From Altererythrobacter sp. (GTDB lineage Bacteria > Pseudomonadota > Alphaproteobacteria > Sphingomonadales > Sphingomonadaceae), in NCBI GenBank assembly GCA_024636575.1, contig JAGXGU010000021.1, forward strand, positions 1 to 7,215: a stretch of DNA of 7,215 nt, read 5' to 3'. Made by a program: the position numbers and the translations under genes. Positions 1 through 6,866 of the stretch are shown one piece after another (the first letter of the stretch is position 1; each line of letters starts with the position of its first letter). The notes beneath the pieces are model-generated. The model was not told the DNA's origin and did no database searches. It saw only the letters and a list, made by a program, of their open reading frames with translations.

Positions 1-2193
1 GAAGGCGAAATCGCGGGTCAACGCCTGCAGCGCAGGCGGAGCATAATCGGATCGGGCGAAACCGGCAGCTCCCTGTGCTTTCCTGCTTTTTGGGCCGGGG
101 ATGGCATCGAGGAACAGTTCTACCGCGACCACCGGCCCATCGACATCGAATGCCGCCAAAATCGTTGGGTGCAAGGCGCCGAACCGCGCCAGCACGTTTT
201 TGGGGCCAAGGCGCAAGGTTCCGGATTGCCCGGGATGGAATTGGCTGCCCGGCCCAGAGGAGTCGGGGCCCATGATCTGCAACCTGCCTACGGGTGCGCC
301 CGCTTCTGCAAGCAGCGCCAGCGCTTCTGCCTTGGCATCGAAGGCATCGAAATATGCCGCCTTGCCGCCATTGATTGTTTGGGACCAGCTGCGCGGCACT
401 TTCTCGCCCGCCAACACTATGCCCAATGTCGGTCGTTCGTCGCTGGAGCCATCGGCATTGCGGAAATAGCGCCGGCCAATTTCAAATAGCCGCAGACTTG
501 CTGCGCCGCGGGCCTGATTGCGTTTCGCGGCAGACAACAGGCCCGGCAGCAGGGATGGGCGCATGGCCTTCATATCCTCGCTGATCGGATTGTCGAGTAT
601 CCACAGCTTCTGGCCATGACTTGCGAAATGTTCCGCCTGCGCGGGCGACAGGAATGACCAGGTGACCGCCTCATTCAAACCGCGCGCGGCGGCGGCACGG
701 CGGATGCGGCGCTCCTGCTTTTGCGCTGGTGAAGCTGTCGCCACCGCTACGCCTTCTGCACGTGGCAGCGCGGCACTGGCTACATTGTCGATGCCGAAAA
801 TCCGCACGATTTCCTCCACCAGATCGGCCGGGCCTTCGATGTCATGGCGCCGGAGGGGGGGCTTGACCATCCACGGAATATTTGCCGTATCGACCGCGAA
901 ATCGAGTGATTCCAGAATGCACTGCTGCTGTGCCAGTTCGACCGAAACACCGCCCAGCCGCTCCGTAAGTGCAGGATCGAAGGCAACGCTCTTTGCTTCG
1001 GCAGGCGGTGATCCGGCGCGAACCATCTCGGATGCCTGGCCGCCGCCAAGCTGGACGATCAGACCGGTCAGCAAATTCAGGCCATCTTCCAGGAAATCAG
1101 GATCGACGCCGCGTTCGAACCGAGTACGGGCATCGGATGTAAGGCCCAGCTTTCGGCCGGTTACGCCAATCCGGTCGGGATCGAAATAGGCGATTTCGAG
1201 CAGGACATCGGTGGTGGTGTCCGAACATCCAGAATCCTCGCCGCCCATGATCCCGGCAATGTCATGCACGCCTGCATCGTCGGCGATCACCGTCATGCTG
1301 CTGTCGAGCGTGTAGGTCTTTTCGTTCAGTGCCAGCACCTGCTCCCCGTCCTGCGCGCGGCGGGCAAATACCGCGCCGGTTAGCTTGGACAAATCATAAG
1401 CGTGCGCCGGCCGGCCGTAGCCAAGCATCAGGTAGTTGGTCAGGTCGACCAGCAGGGAAATTGGCCGCTGTCCGGCACTGATCAACCGCTGCTGCAACCA
1501 GTCGGGTGAAGCACCATTGGTAACGCCTTTGATGACCCGGCCATAGAATGCAGGGCAGCCTTCAGGATCGTCAGTCCTGATCTCAATCGGGCATGCGCCC
1601 TTGGCCTCGAACGATGGCATCGCAATCGGCTTGAGCGTCCCCATGCCCGCCGCCGCCAGATCGCGCGCGATCCCGTACACACCCATGCAATCGGGCCGGT
1701 TCGGTGTAATCGCGACATCGAACACTGGGCTGGCGCCGTGATAATCGGCAAAGCTGGTTCCGACCGGCGCATCGGCGGGCAATTCGATGATCCCGTCATG
1801 TTCCTCGCCCAGTTCCAGCTCTCGCACGCTGCACATCATCCCGGAGGATTCGACCCCGCGGATCGCGCTTTTGCGCAGAACCATGCCATTGGCGGGAACC
1901 ACTGCCCCGGGCTGACCAAGAACGCCCTTCATCCCGGCGCGCGCATTGGGCGCACCGCAAACGATCTGCTGCGGATCGCCTGTTCCGGTGCTGACTGTCA
2001 GCACCTGAAGCTTGTCCGCATCAGGGTGCGGCGCAGCGGTCAGAACCTCTGCAACGGTGAAACCTGCCAGCCGCTCAGCCGGATCTTCCAACCCTTCGAC
2101 TTCGAGGCCGATACGGTTCATCGCAGCGGCAAGATCGGCGAGGCTGGCCTCGGTTTCGAGGTGGTCTTTCAGCCATGTGAGCGAGAACTTCAT
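1..2193 (-). CDS. pheT: Phenylalanyl-tRNA synthetase beta subunit, 3' end cut by window
   Basis: This is the beta subunit of the alpha2-beta2 cytoplasmic enzyme that charges tRNA-Phe with phenylalanine using ATP. I translated the minus strand from the ATG at 2193 and it stays open for 731 codons to base 1. The N-terminus reads MKFSLTWLKDHLE. An OB-fold tRNA-binding domain lies at about residues 40-150, with HPDADKL at 56-62. The B3/B4 editing domain follows, with RPISLLVDLTNYLMLGYGRP near 243-262. A B5 region lies at about 400-470 and ends in EEIVRIFGIDNV. A catalytic-like core runs to about 690. The last visible residues, ALQALTRDFAF, are the start of the C-terminal anticodon-binding (FDX-ACB) domain. 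Family members are about 800 residues, so roughly 70 are missing. The start overlaps the pheS stop as ATGA and has GGGAG about 7 nt upstream, which suggests translational coupling. I see no frameshift or internal stop. Confidence 0.97.
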   Translation of the reverse strand, partial: MKFSLTWLKDHLETEASLADLAAAMNRIGLEVEGLEDPAERLAGFTVAEVLTAAPHPDADKLQVLTVSTGTGDPQQIVCGAPNARAGMKGVLGQPGAVVPANGMVLRKSAIRGVESSGMMCSVRELELGEEHDGIIELPADAPVGTSFADYHGASPVFDVAITPNRPDCMGVYGIARDLAAAGMGTLKPIAMPSFEAKGACPIEIRTDDPEGCPAFYGRVIKGVTNGASPDWLQQRLISAGQRPISLLVDLTNYLMLGYGRPAHAYDLSKLTGAVFARRAQDGEQVLALNEKTYTLDSSMTVIADDAGVHDIAGIMGGEDSGCSDTTTDVLLEIAYFDPDRIGVTGRKLGLTSDARTRFERGVDPDFLEDGLNLLTGLIVQLGGGQASEMVRAGSPPAEAKSVAFDPALTERLGGVSVELAQQQCILESLDFAVDTANIPWMVKPPLRRHDIEGPADLVEEIVRIFGIDNVASAALPRAEGVAVATASPAQKQERRIRRAAAARGLNEAVTWSFLSPAQAEHFASHGQKLWILDNPISEDMKAMRPSLLPGLLSAAKRNQARGAASLRLFEIGRRYFRNADGSSDERPTLGIVLAGEKVPRSWSQTINGGKAAYFDAFDAKAEALALLAEAGAPVGRLQIMGPDSSGPGSQFHPGQSGTLRLGPKNVLARFGALHPTILAAFDVDGPVVAVELFLDAIPGPKSRKAQGAAGFARSDYAPPALQALTRDFAF

Positions 2194-3290
2194 GAGCTTG
2201 CTCCCACGCCGCCGGACAGCGTCGGTTGGTCGAACGGGCTAAAGCCGTAATGCTGCAACCAGCGAATATCGCCGTCGAAAAAGGCGCGCAGATCATCCAT
2301 CCCGTATTTCAGCATGGCCAGCCGGTCGACACCGACGCCGAAGGCAAAGCCCTGCCATTCGTCAGGGTCGAGCCCGGACATTTCCAGCACCCTGCGATTG
2401 ACCATCCCGGAACCGAGCAATTCCATCCAGGCATGGCCCGGCGTATCGCCGCTGCCGCCCAGAATGCGGCGACCATTGTCTACTGCAAAACCGACATCGA
2501 CTTCCACCGATGGTTCGGTGAAGGGGAAGTAGGACGGGCGCAAACGCAGCACGATATCATCGGTCTCGAAAAATGCCTTGAGGAAGGTTTCCAGCGTCCA
2601 TTTCAAATGACCCAGGTGGATGCCCTTGTCGATCACCAGCCCCTCTATCTGATGGAACATCGGCGTATGCGTGGCGTCGCTATCGGACCGGTAGACCCGG
2701 CCCGGCGCGATGATCCGCACGGGCGCGCCTTCTGCCATCATGGTGCGTATCTGCACCGGCGAGGTGTGCGTGCGCAGCAGCATCCGGCGGCCCTGATCAT
2801 CGTGATCGGGGAAATAGAACGTGTCGTGCATCGCCCGTGCCGGATGGCTTTCCGGCATATTGAGCGCGCTGAAATTATGCCATTCGTCCTCGATTTCCGG
2901 TCCGGTCTTAACCGCGAAACCAAGATCAGCAAAAATCTCCGCCAGTTCGTCCATCACCTGGCTGACCGGGTGGACCGTGCCGCGCGGCATTTCCGGCGCG
3001 GGCAACGTCAGGTCGAGCGTTTCGGATGCCAGCCGCACTTCGAGATCGGCGTCTTCCAATGTCTGCTTGCGCGCCGCCAGTGCTTCGGCAACTTCGGCAC
3101 GTGCGGCCTGAATGGCAGGTGCCTGCGCCTGGCGTTCTTCCGGTGTCATCTTGCCCAATGTCTTGAGCAATTGGCTGATCCAACCCTGTTTGCCCAAGGC
3201 ATCGATCCGCAGCGCCTCTACGCTGTCCAGCGTATCGGCGGCGGCGATTGCGGCCAGGCTGGCTGCTTTGCGTGTTTCCAATTCGTTCAT
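2190..3290 (-). CDS. pheS: Phenylalanyl-tRNA synthetase alpha subunit
   Basis: This is the catalytic subunit of PheRS, a class II aminoacyl-tRNA synthetase, 366 residues from the ATG at 3290. An upstream in-frame TTG at 3311 would add only 7 residues and is less likely. A weak GGCGAG precedes the ATG. Residues 1-90 form the charged helical N-terminal domain that contacts tRNA. Motif 1 lies near 124-152 (GFAVKTGPEIEDEWHNF, then NMPESHPAR). Motif 2 covers RTHTSPVQIR at 173-182 and PGRVYRSDSDATHTPMFHQ at 196-214. The Phe-pocket segment FPFTEPSVEV is at 255-264. Motif 3 is in GFAFGVGVDRLAMLKYG at 314-330. By recalled alignment, Ala316 matches E. coli Ala294, which sets amino-acid specificity. The protein is longer than E. 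coli PheS (327 residues), with extra residues around 272-287 and a tail after about 350, as in related alphaproteobacteria. It overlaps pheT by 4 nt. The gene upstream is an AraC regulator, with no clear terminator between. Confidence 0.97.
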   Translation of the reverse strand: MNELETRKAASLAAIAAADTLDSVEALRIDALGKQGWISQLLKTLGKMTPEERQAQAPAIQAARAEVAEALAARKQTLEDADLEVRLASETLDLTLPAPEMPRGTVHPVSQVMDELAEIFADLGFAVKTGPEIEDEWHNFSALNMPESHPARAMHDTFYFPDHDDQGRRMLLRTHTSPVQIRTMMAEGAPVRIIAPGRVYRSDSDATHTPMFHQIEGLVIDKGIHLGHLKWTLETFLKAFFETDDIVLRLRPSYFPFTEPSVEVDVGFAVDNGRRILGGSGDTPGHAWMELLGSGMVNRRVLEMSGLDPDEWQGFAFGVGVDRLAMLKYGMDDLRAFFDGDIRWLQHYGFSPFDQPTLSGGVGASS

Positions 3291-3355
3291 AGGCTCGCCC
3301 GCTAGCGCCAATTGGCCCGCAACGCAAAGCGCGTTTGCCTATTCTGCTGACCGAA

Positions 3356-4246
3356 TCAGCGCGGTGGATCCAGAGTTTGGACCGGCGAACCGAGCACGCG
3401 TTTGCGTTCACGCATGAAAGCGGCGAGGATCGGATGGTCCAGTGCAGCATATGCACTGGGCGGCATGCCGAGAAAATCATGACAATCGCGGACGAAATGC
3501 GATTGATCGACATAGAGCGAATCAATCGCCCCGGCCCATCCCAGCGAGGGATTGAGCATGAAGCGGGTCAGGCTGCGCATGAAGCGTTGGCGGCGCAGCA
3601 ACAGCTTGGGCGAAAATCCGAAGTGGCGTAGGCACAGCCGCTCCAATGTGCGGGGGTGAACGCCGCAGCGTTCGGCCATTTCCGAGACATTGGGCAATTC
3701 CGGTTCGATCAGTGCAGCATGAATCGCCAGGATGCGCGGTTCGCCATTTCCGAAACGCGGAGCTTCATTGCGGAAAAAATTTTCCATGATCGGGAACGGA
3801 GCGTCTGGATCGGCGCCCCCGCCGCATGTCCCCCCGTTGAGCAGCTTTTCCGCCAGCGGCACGAAATGGGAAAATGCGCTGGTGGAGCGCGCATTGTTCA
3901 CGGTGTTGGCAAAACGGTTCGCCGGCTGGCCGACAAATGTCGCCCAGCCAAGCGGCAGAAACCCGACGGACCAGATCCGCGTTGACCCGATGGAAAAGTG
4001 CAAGGGCATGCTGCTGGGGCCAGTCACCACGACGTCAGCATCCGAAAGTGTTGGCTGGCCGGATATCCGGCTGGTCGGCTTCGCCCCGGAAAATATCCGC
4101 AGGCCCGACCATTCGGGATGCAGACGGTCGGCCACCGGGTCTGGTCCCGCCGGCTGGATTTCAGCACAATAAAAGCTCGTGAAAAATTGCGCCAGATCTT
4201 CTGGCGGCTCATAGAAACGGACCGTGACCGGATGCTCTACCCCCAT
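3356..4246 (-). CDS. AraC-family transcriptional regulator
   Basis: This is a predicted DNA-binding regulator of 296 residues. The C-terminal third is a two-helix-turn-helix AraC/XylS domain at about 184-268. The first HTH is around VSEMAERCGVHPRTLERL (187-204), followed by the linking helix LLLRRQRFMRSL. The second is around AIDSLYVDQSHFVRDCHDFL (240-259), followed by the family-typical GMPPSAYAA. The N-terminal part (about 1-165) is probably a sensing or dimerisation domain, with the patch WSVGFLPLGWATFVGQPAN at 92-110, common in unnamed proteobacterial AraC proteins. Its ligand cannot be inferred. I chose the ATG at 4246 because AGGGG lies about 7 nt upstream. The longer TTG start at 4294 falls in the T-run of the preceding terminator. 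There is no signal peptide or membrane segment. The gene sits alone between rplT and pheS, and its targets are unknown. Read-through into pheS is possible. Confidence 0.9.
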   Translation of the reverse strand: MGVEHPVTVRFYEPPEDLAQFFTSFYCAEIQPAGPDPVADRLHPEWSGLRIFSGAKPTSRISGQPTLSDADVVVTGPSSMPLHFSIGSTRIWSVGFLPLGWATFVGQPANRFANTVNNARSTSAFSHFVPLAEKLLNGGTCGGGADPDAPFPIMENFFRNEAPRFGNGEPRILAIHAALIEPELPNVSEMAERCGVHPRTLERLCLRHFGFSPKLLLRRQRFMRSLTRFMLNPSLGWAGAIDSLYVDQSHFVRDCHDFLGMPPSAYAALDHPILAAFMRERKRVLGSPVQTLDPPR

Positions 4247-4261
4247 ATTGCGCCCCTGTTT

Positions 4262-4281
4262 ATTATATTTGGCAATATAAT
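4262..4281. promoter_or_regulatory. AT-rich 20-bp palindrome and candidate promoter/operator of the AraC gene
   Basis: The perfect 8-bp inverted repeat attatatt (4262-4269) and aatataat (4274-4281) is separated by tggc. It lies 15 nt upstream of the AraC-family ATG in an otherwise GC-rich window. Read on the minus strand, the proximal arm contains an exact TATAAT hexamer (4267-4262), a good -10 element. I see no convincing -35 at 16-18 nt. TTGCAG at 4294-4289 is 21 nt away. A -10 inside a palindrome would suit autoregulation or an activated promoter, but this is inference. A shorter nested repeat, ggca-N6-tgcc, spans 4271-4284. With this -10 the leader would be very short. Confidence 0.4.
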
Positions 4282-4292
4282 GCCTAGGCTGC

Positions 4293-4326
4293 AAAAAAGA
4301 AAGGGCGGCCCGATGGACCGCCCTTT
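4293..4326 (-). terminator. Rho-independent terminator of rpmI-rplT
   Basis: On the minus strand, 24 nt after the rplT stop, AAAGGGCGG (4326-4318) pairs perfectly with CCGCCCTTT (4308-4300) across a 9-nt loop. The hairpin is followed by C and six T residues (4298-4293). This is a standard intrinsic terminator and should separate the ribosomal operon from the AraC-family gene. Confidence 0.9.
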
Positions 4327-4350
4327 GCCTTTATACGGATCACTTGAGGC

Positions 4351-4710
4351 TTACGCCGGCAGTGCCTTCTTCGCCTGTTCGATGATGGTTTTGAAAGCAG
4401 CGCCTTCATTCATCGCCAGATCGGCCATGACCTTGCGGTCCAGCTCTATGCCGGCCAGTTTGGTGCCGTGCATGAACTGCGAATATGTCAGACCTTCAGC
4501 GCGAACTGCCGCGTTGATCCGCTGGATCCACATTCCGCGGAAAGTGCGTTTCTTGATCTTGCGATCGCGATACGCATATTGGCCGGCCTTTTCGACGGCC
4601 TGGCGCGCGACGCGAATCGTATTCTTGCGGCGACCGCGATAGCCCTTGGCCTGTTCGAGTAACCGTTTGTGTTTGCTGCGGGTTGTTACACCGCGTTTAA
4701 TGCGTGGCAT
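4351..4710 (-). CDS. rplT: 50S ribosomal protein L20
   Basis: This is ribosomal protein L20 (bL20), a 23S rRNA-binding protein needed early in assembly of the large subunit. It has 119 residues, the usual length. The N-terminus MPRIKRGVTTRSKHKRLLEQ begins a basic, mostly helical extension, and RRKNTIRVARQAVEKAGQYA (27-46) and RKIKKRTFRGMWIQRINAA are family hallmarks. The globular C-terminal part contains GLTYSQFMHG and DLAMNEGAAFKTIIEQAK. The ATG is preceded by AGGAG (4724-4720) at 9 nt spacing. It lies 30 nt after rpmI and ends before a strong intrinsic terminator, so the two form one operon. In E. coli and Bacillus L20 represses its own operon by binding the mRNA. Whether it does so here cannot be seen from the sequence. 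Confidence 0.98.
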   Translation of the reverse strand: MPRIKRGVTTRSKHKRLLEQAKGYRGRRKNTIRVARQAVEKAGQYAYRDRKIKKRTFRGMWIQRINAAVRAEGLTYSQFMHGTKLAGIELDRKVMADLAMNEGAAFKTIIEQAKKALPA

Positions 4711-4740
4711 ATTTCAGTACTCCTGGAATTCGTGGTCGGC

Positions 4741-4944
4741 TCAATCGAGGCCGTATGGGGCCCATTTCTTGATCGTCCGAGCATCGGCATCGGAAATCAC
4801 GGAAGTGCCACGATTCTGGCGGATGTACTTGGCCGAGTGATGCGTCAGGCGGTGGCGTTTGCCAGCCACACCGTGCTTCACTTTGCCGGTTGCGGTGATT
4901 TTGAAGCGTTTCTTCACACCGCTCTTGGTCTTCAGTTTGGGCAT
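4741..4944 (-). CDS. rpmI: 50S ribosomal protein L35
   Basis: This is ribosomal protein L35 (bL35), a small basic protein of the large subunit, 67 residues, the family's normal size. It starts MPKLKTKSGVKKRFKITATG, the diagnostic N-terminus, and continues with KVKHGVAGKRHRLTHHSAK and RQNRGTSVISDADARTIKKW. I chose the ATG at 4944 because it gives the conserved N-terminus and has AGGAG about 7 nt upstream. The frame stays open upstream to 5061, but that extension carries no L35 sequence and covers the promoter region. It is followed after 30 nt by rplT. In many bacteria infC precedes this pair, whereas here the gene upstream is a phosphatase (hisN-like). Confidence 0.98.
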   Translation of the reverse strand: MPKLKTKSGVKKRFKITATGKVKHGVAGKRHRLTHHSAKYIRQNRGTSVISDADARTIKKWAPYGLD

Positions 4945-4978
4945 TTTCGTCTCCTGTTCAGAAACACGTACGGTCAGC

Positions 4979-5000
4979 CCTGGCAGCCCTAACGGCCAGG
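4979..5000 (-). promoter_or_regulatory. Possible stem-loop in the rpmI leader
   Basis: In the predicted leader of rpmI, CCTGGC and GCCAGG (plus-strand 4979-4984 and 4995-5000) form a 6-bp stem with a 10-nt loop, about 35 nt before the rpmI start. It could belong to an L20-type mRNA control structure, but it is short and may be chance in GC-rich DNA. Confidence 0.2.
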
Positions 5001-5033
5001 CCAACTCATGAATCACGTGCAGTGAAGCGCGGG

Positions 5034-5061
5034 CATATAAACCGCTGGCGCAGTAAATCAA
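5034..5061 (-). promoter_or_regulatory. Candidate promoter of rpmI-rplT
   Basis: On the minus strand TTGATT (5061-5056) and TATATG (5039-5034) are separated by 16 nt. Each matches the sigma-70 consensus at 4 of 6 positions. The site lies in the 153-nt gap upstream of rpmI, so transcription would start roughly 80 nt before the rpmI ATG, leaving room for a regulatory leader. It is a prediction from pattern only. Confidence 0.45.
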
Positions 5062-5097
5062 GCGTTTCGGTAGGCTTCAGCTTCAGCCCGCCCCCTG

Positions 5098-5880
5098 TTA
5101 ACCCATTGCCTCCAGCACATCTTCCAGCCGCGCCGGTTCGCCCAGCGCCAGAACCCGGCCTCCTTGAGCTTTGGCGCTATCGGCATCCAGCGGATTGCCC
5201 TGCCAATCGGCCATCAAACCCCCCGCCCCTTCGACGATGGGCACCAGCGCCGCGTAATCATGGAGCTTTAGGCCTGATTCGCAGACGATGTCGAGATGGC
5301 CGCCGGCCAGCAGGCCGTAATTGTAGCAATCGCCGCCCCACACCACGATCTTGGAAGTCTGCGCCGCGAGGGACATAAATGCCCCGGCGTCTTCGTCCGA
5401 AAAATATTGCGGCCCGGAGGATGCGATCGTGGCATCCGACAGGGATTTGCAGGAACGCACGCGAACCGGCTTGTCATTAAAGGTGGTATCCTGGCCGATG
5501 CGCCCTGCCCACCGCTCGCGCGCCACCGGTTGGTCGATGATCCCGAGCACGGGCCAGCCATCCTGGATCAGCGAAATCAGCGTGCCGAAGATCGGCCGCC
5601 CCGCCATGAAGCTGATGGTGCCGTCAATCGGATCGAGCACCCACTGGCGGGATGCCCCTTCGTTGCGGGGGCCGTATTCCTCGCCGATGATCCCGTCATC
5701 CGGGGCTTCGCTTTCGAGAATGGCGCGCATTGCAGCCTCTACCGCCTTGTCCACTTCGGTGACGGGCGATGCGTCTGCCTTGCGCTCGTGCGACCAGTCG
5801 CCGCGAAACATCGGACGGATTATCGATCCGGCGGCATCCGCCAACCGATTCGCCAGGATCAGGTCGCGCGCGCTGGCCAT
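5098..5880 (-). CDS. hisN: Inositol monophosphatase-family phosphatase, probable histidinol-phosphatase
   Basis: This is a metal-dependent phosphatase of the inositol monophosphatase superfamily, 260 residues. Visible active-site motifs are GEE at 66-68, DPIDGT at 83-88 (metal and phosphate binding) and the C-terminal motif around LKLHDYAALVPIVEGAGG, with Asp208 as the third metal ligand. The segment WGGDCYNYGLLAGGHLDIV (181-199) resembles the HisN-type histidinol-phosphatases more than true inositol phosphatases. The likely reaction is therefore L-histidinol phosphate to L-histidinol in histidine synthesis. The Trp usual before Asp208 is His here. The ATG at 5880 lies 2 nt after the prs stop with no good ribosome-binding site, so translation is probably coupled to prs. 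Prs makes PRPP, the first substrate of histidine synthesis, which supports the call. The enzyme could instead act on inositol phosphate or another sugar phosphate. The family is certain, the substrate less so. Confidence 0.8.
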   Translation of the reverse strand: MASARDLILANRLADAAGSIIRPMFRGDWSHERKADASPVTEVDKAVEAAMRAILESEAPDDGIIGEEYGPRNEGASRQWVLDPIDGTISFMAGRPIFGTLISLIQDGWPVLGIIDQPVARERWAGRIGQDTTFNDKPVRVRSCKSLSDATIASSGPQYFSDEDAGAFMSLAAQTSKIVVWGGDCYNYGLLAGGHLDIVCESGLKLHDYAALVPIVEGAGGLMADWQGNPLDADSAKAQGGRVLALGEPARLEDVLEAMG

Positions 5881-5882
5881 GA

Positions 5883-6818
5883 TCAGTCGAACAGGCTGGA
5901 AACCGAACTTTCATCGGCAATCCGGCGCACTGCCTCGCCGACCAGCGGTGCGACGGTCAATATCCGGATCCGGTCCGAATCGCGCGCCGCGTCGGTGGGC
6001 AGAATGGTGTCCGAAATCACCAGTTCCTTCAGCGCCGATGCGTTCACCCGCGCCACTGCGCCACCCGACAGGACGCCGTGGGTGATATAGGCGGCCACGG
6101 TGGAAGCGCCGCTATCGAGCAGCGCCTGCGCCGCATTGCACAGGGTACCGCCCGAATCGATGATATCGTCGATCAAGATGCAATGGCGCCCCTGCACATC
6201 GCCGATGATGTTCATGACCTCCGATTCGCCGGGACGGTCGCGCCGTTTGTCGACGATGGCGAGCGGCGCATTGTCGAGCCGTTTGGCCAACGCCCGCGCG
6301 CGGACCACGCCGCCCACATCCGGGGATACAACCATCAGTTCCTGATCGCCGTAGCGCGCCTGGATATCGGCCGCCATGACCGGCGCCGCATAGAGATTGT
6401 CGGTCGGAATATCGAAGAAGCCCTGGATCTGCCCGGCATGCAAATCAACCGACAATACCCGGTCAGCACCGGCTTCGGTAATCAGATTGGCAACCAGCTT
6501 GGCAGAAATCGGCGTGCGCGGGCCGGGCTTCCGATCTTGCCGCGCATATCCGAAATAGGGAACCACCGCGGTGATTCGCCGTGCGGAAGCGCGCCGCAAT
6601 GCGTCGATCGCGATCAGCAATTCCATCAGATTATCATTCGCGGGATAGCTGGTCGACTGGATCACGAAAACGTCTTCACCGCGCACATTTTCATGAATTT
6701 CGATGAAAATTTCTTCATCGGCAAACCGGCGAACGCTCGCATCGGTCAGCGGTATTTCGAGATAGGCCGCGATCGCCCGTGCCAGCGGCAGGTTCGAATT
6801 GGCAGCCATAATCTTCAT
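5883..6818 (-). CDS. prs: Ribose-phosphate pyrophosphokinase (PRPP synthetase)
   Basis: This cytosolic enzyme makes PRPP from ribose 5-phosphate and ATP for purine, pyrimidine, NAD, histidine and tryptophan synthesis. The protein has 311 residues, typical of class I. RRFADEEIFIEIHENVRGED (30-49) and FGYARQDRKPGPRTPISAK (89-107) carry ATP-site residues. DLHAGQIQGFFDIPTDNLY (125-143) contains His128 and the PRPP synthase signature. VDKRRDRPGESEVMN (189-203) is the flexible catalytic loop with Lys191. LIDDIIDSGGTL (215-226) is the ribose-phosphate binding loop. I chose the ATG at 6818 because it gives the conserved N-terminus MKIMAANSNLPLA and has AGAGGA upstream. The longer frame to a TTG at 6866 would cover the intergenic region. 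The gene is followed after 2 nt by the hisN-like gene. No key residue is missing. Confidence 0.98.
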   Translation of the reverse strand: MKIMAANSNLPLARAIAAYLEIPLTDASVRRFADEEIFIEIHENVRGEDVFVIQSTSYPANDNLMELLIAIDALRRASARRITAVVPYFGYARQDRKPGPRTPISAKLVANLITEAGADRVLSVDLHAGQIQGFFDIPTDNLYAAPVMAADIQARYGDQELMVVSPDVGGVVRARALAKRLDNAPLAIVDKRRDRPGESEVMNIIGDVQGRHCILIDDIIDSGGTLCNAAQALLDSGASTVAAYITHGVLSGGAVARVNASALKELVISDTILPTDAARDSDRIRILTVAPLVGEAVRRIADESSVSSLFD

Positions 6819-6866
6819 GCGTGTTTCCTCTGGGGATTGATCGTGTGTCGGGGGATTAGCCAACAC

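Noticed and set aside
101..1189. Several plus-strand open frames opposite pheT
   Set aside because: The minus strand here is continuously open as PheT with recognisable domains, so these are shadows.
2226..3305. Plus-strand open frame of 359 codons opposite pheS
   Set aside because: It is fully antisense to a certain pheS gene. Its translation is rich in His, Arg, Gln and Cys with no recognisable domain, as expected for a shadow frame in GC-rich DNA.
3307..3316. 10-bp palindrome gccaattggc just upstream of pheS as an operator
   Set aside because: It is short and unsupported by any nearby promoter, so it is likely chance.
3321..3338. Small hairpin aacgcaaagcgcgtttgc between the AraC-family gene and pheS as a terminator
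   Set aside because: Only 5-bp alternative stems form and no T-run follows on the minus strand.
4247..4294. Longer N-terminus for the AraC-family protein from a TTG at 4294
   Set aside because: The added codons cover the palindrome and the terminator tail, the TTG has no ribosome-binding site, and the ATG at 4246 has a good one.
5014..5019. CACGTG palindrome in the rpmI upstream gap
   Set aside because: A single 6-bp palindrome is expected by chance and matches no bacterial site I can defend here.
4945..5061. Upstream extension of rpmI to 5061
   Set aside because: L35 proteins start MPKLKTKSG, the extension has no family sequence, and it overlaps the candidate promoter.
5073..5088. Repeat ggcttcagcttcagcc after the hisN-like gene as a terminator
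   Set aside because: The possible stem is only about 4 bp and is not followed by a T-run. It is better seen as a short cttcag tandem repeat.
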